In this document: positions 9,473 through 25,106 of the stretch, one piece after another
How positions within the stretch are numbered: the first letter of the stretch is position 1
Layout of the letters: each line of letters starts with the position of its first letter
NCBI RefSeq assembly: GCF_006716885.1
Contig: NZ_VFPU01000001.1
Coordinates: 2,604,001-2,668,000 of the forward strand
Source: Ornithinimicrobium humiphilum
Lineage (GTDB): Bacteria; Actinomycetota; Actinomycetes; Actinomycetales; Dermatophilaceae
Direction: 5' to 3'
DNA length: 64,000 bases
Notes under the pieces: generated by a model
What the model was told of the DNA's origin: nothing
The model's input: the letters and a program-made list of their open reading frames with translations, nothing else
The model's database searches: none
Program-made: the position numbers and the translations under genes

Positions 9473-9475
9473 GCT
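9470..9475 (+). promoter_or_regulatory. Candidate -10 box overlapping the upstream stop codon
   Basis: TAGGCT begins with the TAG stop of the kinase gene and ends six bases before the carbonic anhydrase ATG at 9482. A leaderless start is implied. One triplet would thus end one gene and help start the next. Confidence 0.5.
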
Positions 9476-9481
9476 TGGGCC

Positions 9482-9997
9482 ATGGCCGCCCCGCAGTCCC
9501 GTCCCGACGCCTTCGCCGACCTGCTGGAGGCCAACGGCCGCTACGCCGAGACCCACGACCTCACCGGCTTCGACGGCATCGCCCGGGCGGGCGTGGCCAT
9601 CGTCACCTGCATGGACTCGCGCATCGAGCCGCTGCAGATGGTGGGCCTGACGCACGGTGACGCCAAGATTTTCCGGAATCCTGGTGGCCGCATCACCGAG
9701 GCCGCGCTGGAGGCCCTGGTGCTCGCGGTGCACCTGCTCAACGTCGAGCGTGTCCTGGTCGTGCCCCATACCCGCTGCGCGATGACGGTCTACAGCGAGA
9801 ACGAGCTGCGCGACAAGATCACCGAGCTCTCCGGCCAGGACGCCTGGTGGCAGCACTTCCACGTGGTGCCCGACCAGCACGCCGCCCTCGTCGAGGACGT
9901 CCGGCGCGTGGCCAGCCACCCGCTCATCCAGGGGCGCGCCGAGGTCGGCGGCTTCCTCTACGACGTCGACACGGGCCTGCTCACCCAGCTCGTCTGA
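9482..9997 (+). CDS. Beta-class carbonic anhydrase
   Basis: 171 residues. Beta-carbonic anhydrases interconvert CO2 and bicarbonate with one zinc. The ligands appear as C43 in TCMDSRIEP (with the D45-R47 dyad), H96 and C99 in HTRCAM. The short form with FRNPGGRITEAALEAL and a C-terminal GGFLYDVDTGLL is the usual small actinobacterial type. It has no signal peptide, so it should be cytoplasmic, supplying bicarbonate for carboxylases. Confidence 0.93.
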   Translation: MAAPQSRPDAFADLLEANGRYAETHDLTGFDGIARAGVAIVTCMDSRIEPLQMVGLTHGDAKIFRNPGGRITEAALEALVLAVHLLNVERVLVVPHTRCAMTVYSENELRDKITELSGQDAWWQHFHVVPDQHAALVEDVRRVASHPLIQGRAEVGGFLYDVDTGLLTQLV

Positions 9998-10015
9998 GCG
10001 CCTTGACGGGTTCCG

Positions 10016-10021
10016 TACCCT
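10016..10021 (+). promoter_or_regulatory. Candidate -10 box of a leaderless transcript
   Basis: TACCCT ends six bases before ATG 10028 of the MauE-like gene. A TTGACG at 10003-10008 lies only seven bases upstream of it, too close to be its -35 box. Confidence 0.45.
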
Positions 10022-10027
10022 GAGCAC

Positions 10028-11083
10028 ATGCTCCCGGCCCTGTCGCTGGCGCCGCTGACGCTGGCCGCCGTCCTCGTCCTCAGCGGTCTCGCCAAGCTGC
10101 GCGACACCGACGCCACGGCCAGCATGATCCGGCTGCTGCGCCTGCCTCGCCTGCTCCAGCGCGGGATCGTCGCGCGGAGCCTGCCCGTGGTCGAGCTCGT
10201 CACGGCCGCGCTGCTGGTCACCCCCTGGCGGTGGACGTATGCCGTGGGCGCGGCGCTCGCCCTGGGTCTCTTCACCACCTTCCTCGTGGTCATCGCCCGA
10301 GCCCTGACCTGGGACCCGCGGCCCACCTGCGGCTGCTTCGGGAGGGTGGGCGACCACCGGATCTCGGCGAAGACCCTGTGGCGCAACATCCTGCTGGAGG
10401 TGCTGGCGCTCCTGACCGCGTGGATCGCGGTCGGCGGCTCCGCGGCCGGCCGGCTCGTGGCCGGCTACGGCGCCGGCGAGTGGCTCTGGCTGGCGCTCGC
10501 CGCCGCCCTGGCGGCCGTCGCCGTGCTCGTCCTCGGGGGCGGCCCGGCCGGAACGACCCTGCCGCCCCGGCCCCGACGACGGCGGCGGGCCGAGGAGGCC
10601 GCGAGCGCCACCCCGCCCCCCGACCCGGAGCTCGACTACGTCCGCAGCCCCATTCCCCAGGGCGTCCTGCTCTCCGCCGACCTCGAGGTCGTCGACGTCG
10701 CCCTGCTGGCCCGCGAGCGCGCGCAGCTGCTCCTGCTCGTCAACTGCTGGTGCGGCCCCACCTTCGAGGTGATCGAGCGGCTCCCGCGCTGGCGCGAGAC
10801 CCTGCCCCAGCTCGGGGTGCAGCTGGTGCACACCCGCCGCCCCTGGGTCGAGGAGGCGCTGGCGGACGTGCCCGGCGTGTGGTGGGACCCGGGCTCGCAC
10901 GTCTACGACGCCTTCCGCGCCGGGGCCAGCCCCGCCGCCGTCGTGCTGGGGGCCGACGGCCTGCTGGCCGGCGGCCCGGTGAACGGTGTCGAGGAGATCG
11001 AGGAGCTCGTGGCGCAGATCGCCGAGCAGCTGTCCGAGGCGCAGCTGCCCGAGCCCGCCGCCGACGACCAGCCGGTCTCCTAG
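10028..11083 (+). CDS. MauE-like redox membrane domain fused to a thioredoxin-like domain
   Basis: 351 residues. Residues 1-170 are a four-helix membrane domain of the DoxX/MauE type, starting with a signal-anchor-like helix and LAKLRDTDA. A cytoplasmic or periplasmic loop holds C101 and C103 (PTCGCFGRVG), the motif usual in this family. After a basic, proline-rich linker (175-205) comes a thioredoxin-like domain. Its active-site region reads VNCWCGPT (C240, C242): the normal second cysteine of WCxxC is a threonine, and an extra cysteine lies two residues upstream. MauE proteins help form disulfides in partner proteins. The substrate here is unknown. Confidence 0.8.
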   Translation: MLPALSLAPLTLAAVLVLSGLAKLRDTDATASMIRLLRLPRLLQRGIVARSLPVVELVTAALLVTPWRWTYAVGAALALGLFTTFLVVIARALTWDPRPTCGCFGRVGDHRISAKTLWRNILLEVLALLTAWIAVGGSAAGRLVAGYGAGEWLWLALAAALAAVAVLVLGGGPAGTTLPPRPRRRRRAEEAASATPPPDPELDYVRSPIPQGVLLSADLEVVDVALLARERAQLLLLVNCWCGPTFEVIERLPRWRETLPQLGVQLVHTRRPWVEEALADVPGVWWDPGSHVYDAFRAGASPAAVVLGADGLLAGGPVNGVEEIEELVAQIAEQLSEAQLPEPAADDQPVS

Positions 11084-11109
11084 CGAGGCCGGTCGCCGGG
11101 CGGGCAGCG

Positions 11110-12462
11110 TCAGGCCGAGAGCGAGAGCCGCTCGCGCACGACCGCGGAGAGGCGGTCGGCATACTCCTGGGCGCGGTTCTCGGTGTCGGCCTCGACCATG
11201 ACGCGCACGACCGGCTCGGTGCCGGACTTGCGGAGCAGCACGCGACCGGTGTCGCCGAGCTCGGCCTCGACGGCGGCGACCTCGGCCTGGAGGGCCTCGT
11301 CGGACTCGACGCGGTTCTTGTCCACGCCCTTGACGTTGACGAGCACCTGGGGCATGCGGGTCATCACGGCGGCGAGCTCGCCCAGCGGCGTACCGGAGGA
11401 CACGACGCGACGCGCGAGGGCGAGGGCGGTCAGGACCCCGTCACCGGTGGTGCCGTGGTCGAGCATGATCACGTGACCGGACTGCTCCCCGCCGAGGGAG
11501 TAGCCGTGCGCCCGCATCTCCTCGAGCACGTAGCGGTCGCCCACGGAGGTCTGCACGACGTGGACGCCGTGCTGCTCCATCGCGCGCAGCAGACCGAGGT
11601 TGCTCATGACGGTCGCGACGAGGGTGTCCTGCGCCAGCTGGCCCTGCTCCTTCAGCGACAGCGCCAGGATCGCCATGATCTGGTCGCCGTCGACCTGCTC
11701 GCCGCTCGCGTCGACGGCGAGGCAGCGGTCCGCGTCCCCGTCGAAGGCGACGCCCATGTCGGCGCCACGGAGGCGGACGGCCTCCTGCAGGTGCTCGACG
11801 TGGGTGGAGCCGTAGCCGTCGTTGATGTTGAGCCCGTCGGGCTCGCCGCCGATGACGTCGACGGTGGCCCCCGCGCGGCGGAAGACCTCCGGGCCGACGA
11901 CCGAGGCCGCGCCGTGAGCCGCGTCGATGACGACCCGCAGGCCGTCCAGGCGGCCGGGGACCGCGCCCAGCAGGTGCTCGATGTAGAACTCCGCACCCCG
12001 CGCGAACGGTCGGATGCGGCCGACGCCGGCGCCCGTGGGCCGCTCCCACGCGGTGCCGAGGCGCTCGGTGATCCGGTCCTCGATGTCGTCGGGCAGCTTG
12101 TGCCCGCCCTTGGCGAAGAACTTCAGGCCGTTGTCGGGCATCGCGTTGTGCGAGGCCGAGAGCATGGCGCCCATCTCGGCGTTCATCCGCTGGGTCAGGT
12201 AGGCGATGGCGGGTGTCGGCAGGACGCCGGCGTCCAGGACGTCGACGCCCGCCGAGGCGAAGCCGGCCATGACGGCGGAGGAGAGGAACTCCCCCGAGGC
12301 CCGGGGGTCACGGCCGACGACCGCCGTGGAGCGGTGGCCGCCGAACGCCCCGTGGCCGCCCAGCTCGTGCGCCACCGCGACCGAGAGGTCGAGGGCGAGC
12401 TCGGCGGTGATGTCCTTGTTGGCCAGTCCCCGCACCCCGTCGGTGCCGAACAGTCGTGCCAT
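11110..12462 (-). CDS. glmM: Phosphoglucosamine mutase
   Basis: 450 residues, normal length. It converts glucosamine-6-phosphate to glucosamine-1-phosphate for UDP-GlcNAc and peptidoglycan synthesis. The N-terminus [12 protein letters not shown] is the family signature. The phosphorylated serine is S104 in [16 protein letters not shown], and the metal loop is [12 protein letters not shown]. The sugar-specificity loop GGEQSGH and phosphate-binding [12 protein letters not shown] follow. glmM normally follows rplM-rpsI in actinobacteria. Here the order on the minus strand is kept, but a plus-strand protease lies between them. Confidence 0.97.
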   Translation of the reverse strand: MARLFGTDGVRGLANKDITAELALDLSVAVAHELGGHGAFGGHRSTAVVGRDPRASGEFLSSAVMAGFASAGVDVLDAGVLPTPAIAYLTQRMNAEMGAMLSASHNAMPDNGLKFFAKGGHKLPDDIEDRITERLGTAWERPTGAGVGRIRPFARGAEFYIEHLLGAVPGRLDGLRVVIDAAHGAASVVGPEVFRRAGATVDVIGGEPDGLNINDGYGSTHVEHLQEAVRLRGADMGVAFDGDADRCLAVDASGEQVDGDQIMAILALSLKEQGQLAQDTLVATVMSNLGLLRAMEQHGVHVVQTSVGDRYVLEEMRAHGYSLGGEQSGHVIMLDHGTTGDGVLTALALARRVVSSGTPLGELAAVMTRMPQVLVNVKGVDKNRVESDEALQAEVAAVEAELGDTGRVLLRKSGTEPVVRVMVEADTENRAQEYADRLSAVVRERLSLSA

Positions 12463-12500
12463 CTGGTGCCTCGTCTTTCACATGGTCGGGTGGCCCGGGA

Positions 12501-12537
12501 CCCGTCGGGCCGCACACGAGTATGACGTACCGACGGG
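12501..12537. promoter_or_regulatory. Inverted repeat in the glmM/protease divergent region
   Basis: Arms CCCGTCGG (12501-12508) and CCGACGGG (12530-12537) are perfect complements separated by 21 bases. The pair lies in the 240-bp divergent spacer. It could be an operator or a hairpin in the glmM leader. No convincing -35/-10 pair was found for either gene. Confidence 0.3.
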
Positions 12538-12702
12538 CCCGAGGGCGCCTGACCGTCAAGAGCGACCCAAGCATCGGTAAGCATCTGGTCAGGAATGGGT
12601 ACAGGTTCCACAGCACCTCTCCCGCCGGGCCGGCCTGCCCCCCAGGCTGGGCGCAGGTGCCGCGCCGATGCGGTGCCTCTGCCACCTGAGAAGGAGCAAC
12701 GG

Positions 12703-14424
<1,722 letters not shown>

Positions 14425-14439
14425 CACGTCAGCACGACG

Positions 14440-14479
14440 GCGAGGGCCGGAGGGAGCATCCGCTCCCTCCGGCCCTCGC
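14440..14479. terminator. Bidirectional terminator hairpin
   Basis: An 18-bp GC-rich perfect stem (14440-14457 with 14462-14479) and a four-base loop lie between the convergent protease gene and rpsI. There is no T-run, as is usual in actinobacteria. It can serve both strands. Confidence 0.85.
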
Positions 14480-14511
14480 TTCGTGCCGTGGCCGTCCGTG
14501 GACGGCGACGA

Positions 14512-15009
14512 TCAGCGCTTGCTGTACTGCGGCGCCTTGCGGGCCTTCTTGAGACCGGCCTTCTTGCGCTCCGGGACGCGGGCGTCACGGGTGAGCAGAC
14601 CGGCCTTCTTGAGGACCGGGCGGTTCAGCTCCGGGTCGACCCCGTTGAGCGAACGGGCCACGCCGAGGCGGACCGCACCGGCCTGGCCGGAGGGGCCGCC
14701 GCCGTGGACGCGCACGAGCACGTCGTAGGCGCCGACGAGGTCGAGGGCCGCCAGCGGCTCGTTGACGATCTGCTGGTGCACCTTGTTCGGGAAGTACTCC
14801 TCGAGGGTGCGGCCGTTGATCTTCCACTCGCCGGAGCCGGGCACGATGCGCACGCGGGCGATCGCCTGCTTGCGACGACCGGTGGCGGCGCCAGGGGCGG
14901 AGGCGGAGGGGCGGGCGGCGGCCTCGGAGGAGGCGGCCGACTCGGTCGTGTACTCGGAGAGGGCGTTCTCGTCGAACTCGCCCTCGACCGCGAAGTCGTT
15001 GTCAGTCAT
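14512..15009 (-). CDS. rpsI: 30S ribosomal protein S9
   Basis: 165 residues. The last 125 are a normal S9 with [20 protein letters not shown] and the basic tail ending in YSKR, whose terminal arginine contacts P-site tRNA in the family. The first 48 residues are an acidic, Ser/Ala-rich extension common in actinobacteria. It is 14 bp downstream of rplM, with which it forms the usual two-gene operon. Confidence 0.98.
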   Translation of the reverse strand: MTDNDFAVEGEFDENALSEYTTESAASSEAAARPSASAPGAATGRRKQAIARVRIVPGSGEWKINGRTLEEYFPNKVHQQIVNEPLAALDLVGAYDVLVRVHGGGPSGQAGAVRLGVARSLNGVDPELNRPVLKKAGLLTRDARVPERKKAGLKKARKAPQYSKR

Positions 15010-15023
15010 CTATCGTCAGTTCC

Positions 15024-15467
15024 TTACTGCGCGACCTGGGAGATCTCGAACGGGACCGGCTTCTGGGCCGCGTGCGGGTGGGTGTCACCCGCGTAGACCT
15101 TCAGCTTCGTCAGCATCTGCCGACCCAGGGAGTTCTTCGGGAGCATGCCGCGGACAGCCTTCTCCACGGCGCGGGTCGGGTGCTTCTCCAGCATCTGCTG
15201 GTAGGTCTCGGCCTTCAGACCACCCGGGTAGCCCGAGTGGCGGTAGGCCTTCTTCTGCTCCAGCTTGGCACCGGTCAGCGCGACCTTGTCGGCGTTGATG
15301 ATGATGACGAAGTCACCGGTGTCGACGTGCGGGGCGAAGATGGTCTTGTGCTTGCCGCGGAGCAGGATCGCGGTCTGGGACGCGAGGCGCCCCAGGACGA
15401 CGTCCGTGGCGTCGATGACGTGCCAGGCGCGCGTGATGTCGCCGGCCTTGGGGGTGTAGGTACGCAC
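15024..15467 (-). CDS. rplM: 50S ribosomal protein L13
   Basis: 147 residues from GTG 15467, the standard length. Motifs are [33 protein letters not shown], the [11 protein letters not shown] loop and [11 protein letters not shown]13 is an early assembly protein of the large subunit. Longer upstream reading is antisense to the ArsR gene and is rejected. A good promoter lies about 40 bp upstream. Confidence 0.98.
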   Translation of the reverse strand: MRTYTPKAGDITRAWHVIDATDVVLGRLASQTAILLRGKHKTIFAPHVDTGDFVIIINADKVALTGAKLEQKKAYRHSGYPGGLKAETYQQMLEKHPTRAVEKAVRGMLPKNSLGRQMLTKLKVYAGDTHPHAAQKPVPFEISQVAQ

Positions 15468-15507
15468 GGTGCAAACCTTCGTAGTCGGATGGGTGGTCAA
15501 CTGTTCA

Positions 15508-15536
15508 AGTCTAACGGGACCAGGCGACGCGCCCAA
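15508..15536 (-). promoter_or_regulatory. Probable rplM-rpsI promoter
   Basis: On the minus strand TTGGGC (15531-15536), 17 bp and TAGACT (15508-15513) form a good sigma-70-like pair. The start point would be near 15501, giving a leader of about 34 bases. Confidence 0.6.
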
Positions 15537-15596
15537 ACCGGCGAAACCGCAGGTCAGACGGCATACAAGGGTTCGCATAGACGCTGCGCAGCCGAA

Positions 15597-15638
15597 GTGT
15601 GCACAGATATTGTGCACACGTGGTCCCCTCGCTAGGGT
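15597..15638 (+). promoter_or_regulatory. ArsR-gene promoter with overlapping palindromic operator
   Basis: GTGTGCAC (15597-15604) and GTGCACAC (15612-15619) are perfect inverted arms around seven A/T-rich bases. TTGTGC (15610-15615), 17 bp and TAGGGT (15633-15638) form a promoter whose -35 box lies inside the right arm. TAGGGT ends six bases before the ATG. Repressor bound to the arms would block polymerase, so negative autoregulation is inferred. Confidence 0.6.
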
Positions 15639-15644
15639 GGCGGC

Positions 15645-16244
15645 ATGAGCGGACCCGACCTCCCGGAGACCGGTGGGGCGGTCGAGCGCGGCGCGTTGCG
15701 GGCCCTCGCGCACCCCCTCCGCAGCCGGCTGCTCGCCGAGCTGCGGGTGCACGGCCAGGCCACGGCGAGCGACCTCGCGCGCGCGCTCGGCACCCACACC
15801 GGCGCCACGTCCTACCACCTGCGCCGGCTGGCCGAGGTGGGGCTGGTCGAGGACGCCGGGAGCGGCACGGGCCGCCGGAGGGTATGGCGCGCCGCCCCGG
15901 TCCCCGAGGCGGCCGTCGCGCTCGGCTGGGCGGGCGACGAGCCCCTCGACGAGGACGACGCGCAGGCGGTCGACTGGCTGGCCCAGGACTACCTGGCGCA
16001 CTTCGGCGACCGGGCCCAGGCCTGGCTGGCCACGCGCGGGGAGTGGGAGGCGACCTGGCAGCAGGTCTGCGGCCTGGAGGACCACACGGTGCAGGTGACG
16101 GCCGAGCAGGCGACCGCGATGCGGGCCGAGCTGCTCGAGGTGCTGGAGCGCTACCGGCGCGTGGGGCAGGGCAACCCGCAGGCGAAGCGGGTCGTCGTCT
16201 ACACCTGCGCGCTCCCGGTGGAGCGACGCGGCCAGACGTCCTGA
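15645..16244 (+). CDS. ArsR-type winged-helix transcriptional regulator
   Basis: 199 residues. Residues about 15-80 are an ArsR-like winged helix: [17 protein letters not shown], then [32 protein letters not shown] with a basic GTGRRRVWR wing. There is no obvious metal-binding cysteine motif, so it is probably not a classical metal sensor. The C-terminal 110 residues are helical, acidic and unassigned. It is the only plus-strand gene between 14.5 and 64 kb. Its stop is eight bases from the end of the convergent PFK gene. Confidence 0.85.
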   Translation: MSGPDLPETGGAVERGALRALAHPLRSRLLAELRVHGQATASDLARALGTHTGATSYHLRRLAEVGLVEDAGSGTGRRRVWRAAPVPEAAVALGWAGDEPLDEDDAQAVDWLAQDYLAHFGDRAQAWLATRGEWEATWQQVCGLEDHTVQVTAEQATAMRAELLEVLERYRRVGQGNPQAKRVVVYTCALPVERRGQTS

Positions 16245-16251
16245 GGACGCA

Positions 16252-18567
16252 CTAGGGCGTCGCCACCCGCGCGGCCACCTTCTCGAGCTGGCGCCACCAC
16301 TGCTCGCGCGGCCGGTCGGCCCCGGGTGCCAGCTCTGCCTCGAGCCGCGCCAGCGGGGTCAGCCGGAGCGAGCCCGCGACCTCGCCGACGGCGCAGGACG
16401 ACACCGCCCCCTCGCCGAGCTGGCGGTCGACCTCGGCGAGCGCGGCCCGGGCCAGCCGGGTCGCGAGCAGCCTGTCGAAGGGCGTGGGCGTCCCGCCCTG
16501 CTGCACGTGCCCCAGCACCGTCGCGCGGACGTCGAAGAGGTCCCCGCCCTCCGCCTCGAAGATCCGCGTGATGACCTCGGTGGTGTAGTCGGCCGAGGCG
16601 TGCTCGCCGCGCACGACCAGCCACTGCCGACGACCGTCGGCGAACGCCCGCGTCATGGCTGCGGCGTCCTCGGCCAGCCGGTGCACGGTGACCGGGTCCT
16701 CGGGCAGGTAGGCGCGCTCAGCTCCCGCTGCCATCCCCGCCATCATCGGCAGGTAGCCGCTGGGTCCGCCCAGGGTCTCGACGACGAAGCAGCGGCGGGT
16801 GGCCGAGCCCGAGACGCGCAGCCGGTCGAGCGCCTCGACGACGACGTTGAGCGCCGTGTCGGCACCGATCGAGAGGTCGGCCCCGGGCAGGTGGTTGTCG
16901 ATCGCCGCCGGGACGCACACGACCGGGATCTCCAGGGCGGGGTGACGACCCGCGGCCGCCTGCAGGACGGCCCCGGTGCGGTAGGCCTCCATCCCGCCGA
17001 CGAGGACGACCGCGTCCACACGGTGCTCGCGGAGGACGTCGGCCACGCGTGCGGCCTGCACCTCCTCGAGCACGTCGCGCCGGCTGCCCAGCTCGGCACC
17101 GGGCGCCTCGACCCAGTCGTCGACCTCCGCCCAGCCGAGGGGCCGGAGCCGGCCCTCGACCAGGCCCGGCACGGCACCGGAGACGCCGAGGACGGTGTCG
17201 CCGGCCACGGCGGCCGTGCGCACCAGCGCCCGGACCGCGGCGTTCATGCCGGGGGCCGGGCCTCCCGCGTGCAGGACGGCGATCCGGCGAGGGCGACGGT
17301 CGGGCGCGGCTGCCGTCGGCCCGCCCACGACCGCGGACCCCGAGGACGTCTCGCCGTCGCCGAGCGTGCCCTGCGACTCCGGGGGTGCGCAGAGCTCGTC
17401 GACGGCCGTGCTGAGACTGCCGAACGAACGGCCCCGTGCGACGCGGGCGACCGCGAAGTCGCCCCGGCGCGTGGCGTCGCGGACGGCGTTGACGTCCGCC
17501 ACCGCCTCGGGCAGCGGGGTCACGGCGACACGGTTGCCCCGGACGCCGACCACGACGGAGGGACGATCCTCGTCGCGCAGCACCTCGCAGGCGGCCGCGT
17601 GGCCCAGGAGGGTCGGCATCCACCGGTCGTAGGCGGAGGGCCGCCCGCCGCGCTGGACGTGACCCAGGATGGTGACCCGCGATCCCTCCCCGCCGAGGCG
17701 CTCGGTGAGCAGTGCCCCGACCTCGGCGCTGGTGATCCGTCGGCCCTGGCGGTCGACGGCCCCCTCGGCCACGATGACGATGAGGTCACGCAGCCCGGCC
17801 GCGCGCGAGGCGGTGAGACGGCGCACCAGCAGGTCCTGCCAGCCCTCGGCCGGCGGCACCTCCGGCACCAGCACGGCATCCGCTCCGCCGGCCACGGCGG
17901 CCATGAGGGCGAGATAGCCGCAGTGACGGCCCATCACCTCGACGACGAAGGTCCGCTGGTGGCTGGCAGCGGTGGACCGCAGGGCGTCGAGCGCGTCGCA
18001 GATGCGGTGCAGCGCCGTGTCGGCACCGATGGTCATCTCGGTGCCCGCCATGTCGTTGTCGATCGACCCCACGAGCCCGGCCACGAGCAGGCGCGGGTGG
18101 GCCGCCGCCGTCGGGGCGCTCAGCTCGCCGGCCGCGACCAGCTCCTGGAGCAGACCGGGCCACTCCTGCCGCAGCTCCTCGGCACCGCGCAGCGACCCGT
18201 CGCCTCCGACGACGACGAGGCGGTCGATGCCCGCGCCGACCAGGTGGCGGGCGGCCGCACGCAGGCCGTCCCGCGTCTGGAACTCCGGGCAGCGGGCCGT
18301 CCCCAGGACGGTGCCGCCGCGGTGGAGCACGCCCGAGACGTCGTCCCAGTCCAGGGGCCGCAGCAGGCCCGCCCCGGCGACGGCGCCAGCCCAGCCCTCG
18401 TGCACGGCATACGCCTCTCCGCCGGCGGCGATGGTGGTCCGCACCACAGCGCGCACGGCCGCGTTCATGCCGGGCGAGTCACCGCCTGAGGTGAGCACCC
18501 CCACCCGCACCCCCGGGGCGGGGGCGACGACCGGGGCGAGCGGGAGCGGGTCCACCTGCGCGTTCAT
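16252..18567 (-). CDS. Fused double-domain 6-phosphofructokinase
   Basis: 771 residues, twice the usual bacterial PfkA. The N-terminal half (about 20-390) keeps all ATP-PFK catalytic motifs: [13 protein letters not shown] (28-40), ARCPEF, GGDGS with the Asp at 123 and glycine rather than the PPi-type Asp, SIDND with catalytic D170, [12 protein letters not shown] and [15 protein letters not shown]. The C-terminal half (about 427-771) has the same fold but is degenerate. It reads GGPAPGMN for GGD, GGMEA for GGDGS and AIDNH for TIDND. It keeps [14 protein letters not shown]. This parallels eukaryotic PFK, where the second half became allosteric. The 35-residue linker is Gly/Ser/Ala-rich. Regulation is inferred only. 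Confidence 0.92.
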   Translation of the reverse strand: MNAQVDPLPLAPVVAPAPGVRVGVLTSGGDSPGMNAAVRAVVRTTIAAGGEAYAVHEGWAGAVAGAGLLRPLDWDDVSGVLHRGGTVLGTARCPEFQTRDGLRAAARHLVGAGIDRLVVVGGDGSLRGAEELRQEWPGLLQELVAAGELSAPTAAAHPRLLVAGLVGSIDNDMAGTEMTIGADTALHRICDALDALRSTAASHQRTFVVEVMGRHCGYLALMAAVAGGADAVLVPEVPPAEGWQDLLVRRLTASRAAGLRDLIVIVAEGAVDRQGRRITSAEVGALLTERLGGEGSRVTILGHVQRGGRPSAYDRWMPTLLGHAAACEVLRDEDRPSVVVGVRGNRVAVTPLPEAVADVNAVRDATRRGDFAVARVARGRSFGSLSTAVDELCAPPESQGTLGDGETSSGSAVVGGPTAAAPDRRPRRIAVLHAGGPAPGMNAAVRALVRTAAVAGDTVLGVSGAVPGLVEGRLRPLGWAEVDDWVEAPGAELGSRRDVLEEVQAARVADVLREHRVDAVVLVGGMEAYRTGAVLQAAAGRHPALEIPVVCVPAAIDNHLPGADLSIGADTALNVVVEALDRLRVSGSATRRCFVVETLGGPSGYLPMMAGMAAGAERAYLPEDPVTVHRLAEDAAAMTRAFADGRRQWLVVRGEHASADYTTEVITRIFEAEGGDLFDVRATVLGHVQQGGTPTPFDRLLATRLARAALAEVDRQLGEGAVSSCAVGEVAGSLRLTPLARLEAELAPGADRPREQWWRQLEKVAARVATP

Positions 18568-18629
18568 GGGACCTATCCTGCCCGCCCTCGGTCACCACCC
18601 GGCGACACCCCTGACCCGAGGCACCCGCC

Positions 18630-19733
18630 TCAGTAGACCTGCGCGTCGACGACCCGTGCGTACTGCGGCACCCAGGGAAGGTCGTGCCCCAGGTGGCGCG
18701 CCGCGCGGTGCCACCAGCGCGGGTCGGCCATGGCCGCACGGGCCAGGGAGACGACGTCCGCCTGACCGGTCGCGAGCACGTGCTCGGCCTGCCGCGGCTC
18801 GGTGATCATGCCGACCGTGCCGACCGGGATGGACACGGCCTGCTTGACCGCCTGGGCGAAGCGGGTCTGGTAGCCCGGCCCCACCGGGATGGCGGGAGCC
18901 GGCACGTTGCCGCCGCTGGAGATGTCGAGGAAGTCGGCCCCCGCCTCCTCGAGCCGGCGGGCCAGGGCCACGGTGCGCTCCAGGTCTCCCTCGACACCAC
19001 CGGGCACCTCCTCGCTCCAGTCGGTGGCCGAGAGTCGGACGAGCAGCGGCACGCGCTCGGGCAGGACGGCGCGCACGGCCTCCACGACCTCGACGACCAG
19101 ACGCATGCGCCCCTCGTCCGAGCCGCCGTAGGCGTCGGTGCGCTGGTTGGCGAGGGGGCTGAGGAACTGCGCGAGCAGGTAGCCGTGGGCGCCGTGGATC
19201 TCCACCGCGTCGAAGCCGCACGTGACGGCCCGGCGGGCCGCCTGGGCGAAGGCGGCCACGATGCCCTCGATCTCGGCGACGCTCAGCTCCCGCGGCGTCG
19301 CGTAGCGGCCGAAGGGGACCGCCGAGGGACCCACGGTCTCCCAGCCGCCCTCCTCGACGGGAACGCTCCCCCGCCCCTCGGCGAACGGCGGATAGGTGGA
19401 GGACTTCCGGCCAGCGTGAGAGAGCTGCACCGCGACCGGGGTGCCCACCGAGTGCAGCAGCTCGACGATGCGGTGCCAGCCAGGGACGTGCTGGTCCTCC
19501 CACAGCCCGGCGTCCCAGGGCGAGATCCGACCGTCGTTGGTGACCGCCGTGGCCTCGGTGAGCACCATGGGGGCACCTCCGGTGGCGAAGCTCATGAGGT
19601 GGGCCAGGTGCCAGTCGGTGACGAATCCGGGCTCGGTCGGCCGGCAGGAGTACTGGCACATGGGGGCCACCCAGGCACGGCCCTCCACCGTGAGGCCGCG
19701 CAGGGTCAGGGGCTCGAAGATCTTGGGGGTCAC
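18630..19733 (-). CDS. NADH:flavin oxidoreductase, old yellow enzyme family (YqjM-like)
   Basis: 367 residues from GTG 19733. An FMN TIM-barrel with IFEPLTLRGLTVEGRAWVAPMCQYS at the N-terminus; MCQYS with a cysteine is typical of the YqjM class. The substrate-binding histidine pair is in EIHGAHGYLLAQFLSP, followed by NQRTDAYGGS and the phosphate loop QADVVSLARAAMADP. Such enzymes reduce activated alkenes or thiol-stress products; the physiological substrate is unknown. It lies directly downstream of the rRNA terminator on the same strand and starts 52 bp from the repeat edge, so read-through from the rRNA operon is possible. Confidence 0.93.
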   Translation of the reverse strand: MTPKIFEPLTLRGLTVEGRAWVAPMCQYSCRPTEPGFVTDWHLAHLMSFATGGAPMVLTEATAVTNDGRISPWDAGLWEDQHVPGWHRIVELLHSVGTPVAVQLSHAGRKSSTYPPFAEGRGSVPVEEGGWETVGPSAVPFGRYATPRELSVAEIEGIVAAFAQAARRAVTCGFDAVEIHGAHGYLLAQFLSPLANQRTDAYGGSDEGRMRLVVEVVEAVRAVLPERVPLLVRLSATDWSEEVPGGVEGDLERTVALARRLEEAGADFLDISSGGNVPAPAIPVGPGYQTRFAQAVKQAVSIPVGTVGMITEPRQAEHVLATGQADVVSLARAAMADPRWWHRAARHLGHDLPWVPQYARVVDAQVY

Positions 19734-19791
19734 AACGCCAGTCTCGCAAACGTTTGTGGCGGCGGCGCGACGGGCCTACCGGGATGCAGGA

Positions 19792-19824
19792 AGCCCCTGG
19801 TCAACCATGGGTTGACCAGGGGCT
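19792..19824 (-). terminator. rRNA operon terminator, copy 1
   Basis: A 15-bp perfect stem (19792-19806 with 19810-19824) closed by a three-base ATG loop, about 11 bp past the 5S end. It lies at the very edge of the duplicated unit. Confidence 0.9.
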
Positions 19825-19835
19825 CCTGGAATGAT

Positions 19836-19954
19836 GGTCCGGCGGTGTCCTACTCTCCCACACCGTCTCCAGTGCAGTACCATCGGCGCTGTCAGGCTTA
19901 GCTTCCGGGTTCGGAATGTGACCGGGCGTTTCCCTGACGCTATGACCGCCGTAA
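19836..19954 (-). rRNA. rrf: 5S ribosomal RNA, copy 1
   Basis: About 119 nt. On the minus strand it begins TTACGGCGGTCATAGC and ends GGACACCGCCGGACC, whose ends pair to form helix I. It contains the conserved CCGAACCCGGAAGCTAAG. Ends are estimated to within a few bases. Confidence 0.95.
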
Positions 19955-20023
19955 CAATATCGAGTTGTTCGAACATCTACCGGGCCCACACGGATGTGGG
20001 GGGTGTTCGTATCTCGAGAGACC

Positions 20024-20049
20024 GTACAGTGGACGCGTAACATCTTTGT
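20024..20049 (-). other. 3' arm of the 23S processing stem, copy 1
   Basis: This segment is nearly fully complementary to 23175-23199 on the other side of 23S, giving about a 24-bp duplex around the 23S precursor. Such stems are RNase III substrates in rRNA maturation. The same stem exists in copy 2 at 26014-26039 and 29165-29189. Confidence 0.7.
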
Positions 20050-20051
20050 TG

Positions 20052-25106
<5,055 letters not shown>

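Noticed and set aside
10003..10021. TTGACG plus TACCCT as a -35/-10 pair
   Set aside because: Spacer is only seven bases; a sigma-70-type promoter needs about 16-19.
8954..10900. 648-codon minus-strand frame under the PfkB, carbonic anhydrase and MauE-like genes
   Set aside because: It spans three good genes on the other strand and shows only Gly/Arg/His/Gln-rich shadow sequence.
16749..17177. Separate short genes inside the C-terminal half of the double PFK, or a frameshift between halves
   Set aside because: The 771-codon frame is continuous across the linker, and both halves align as PFK in the same frame.
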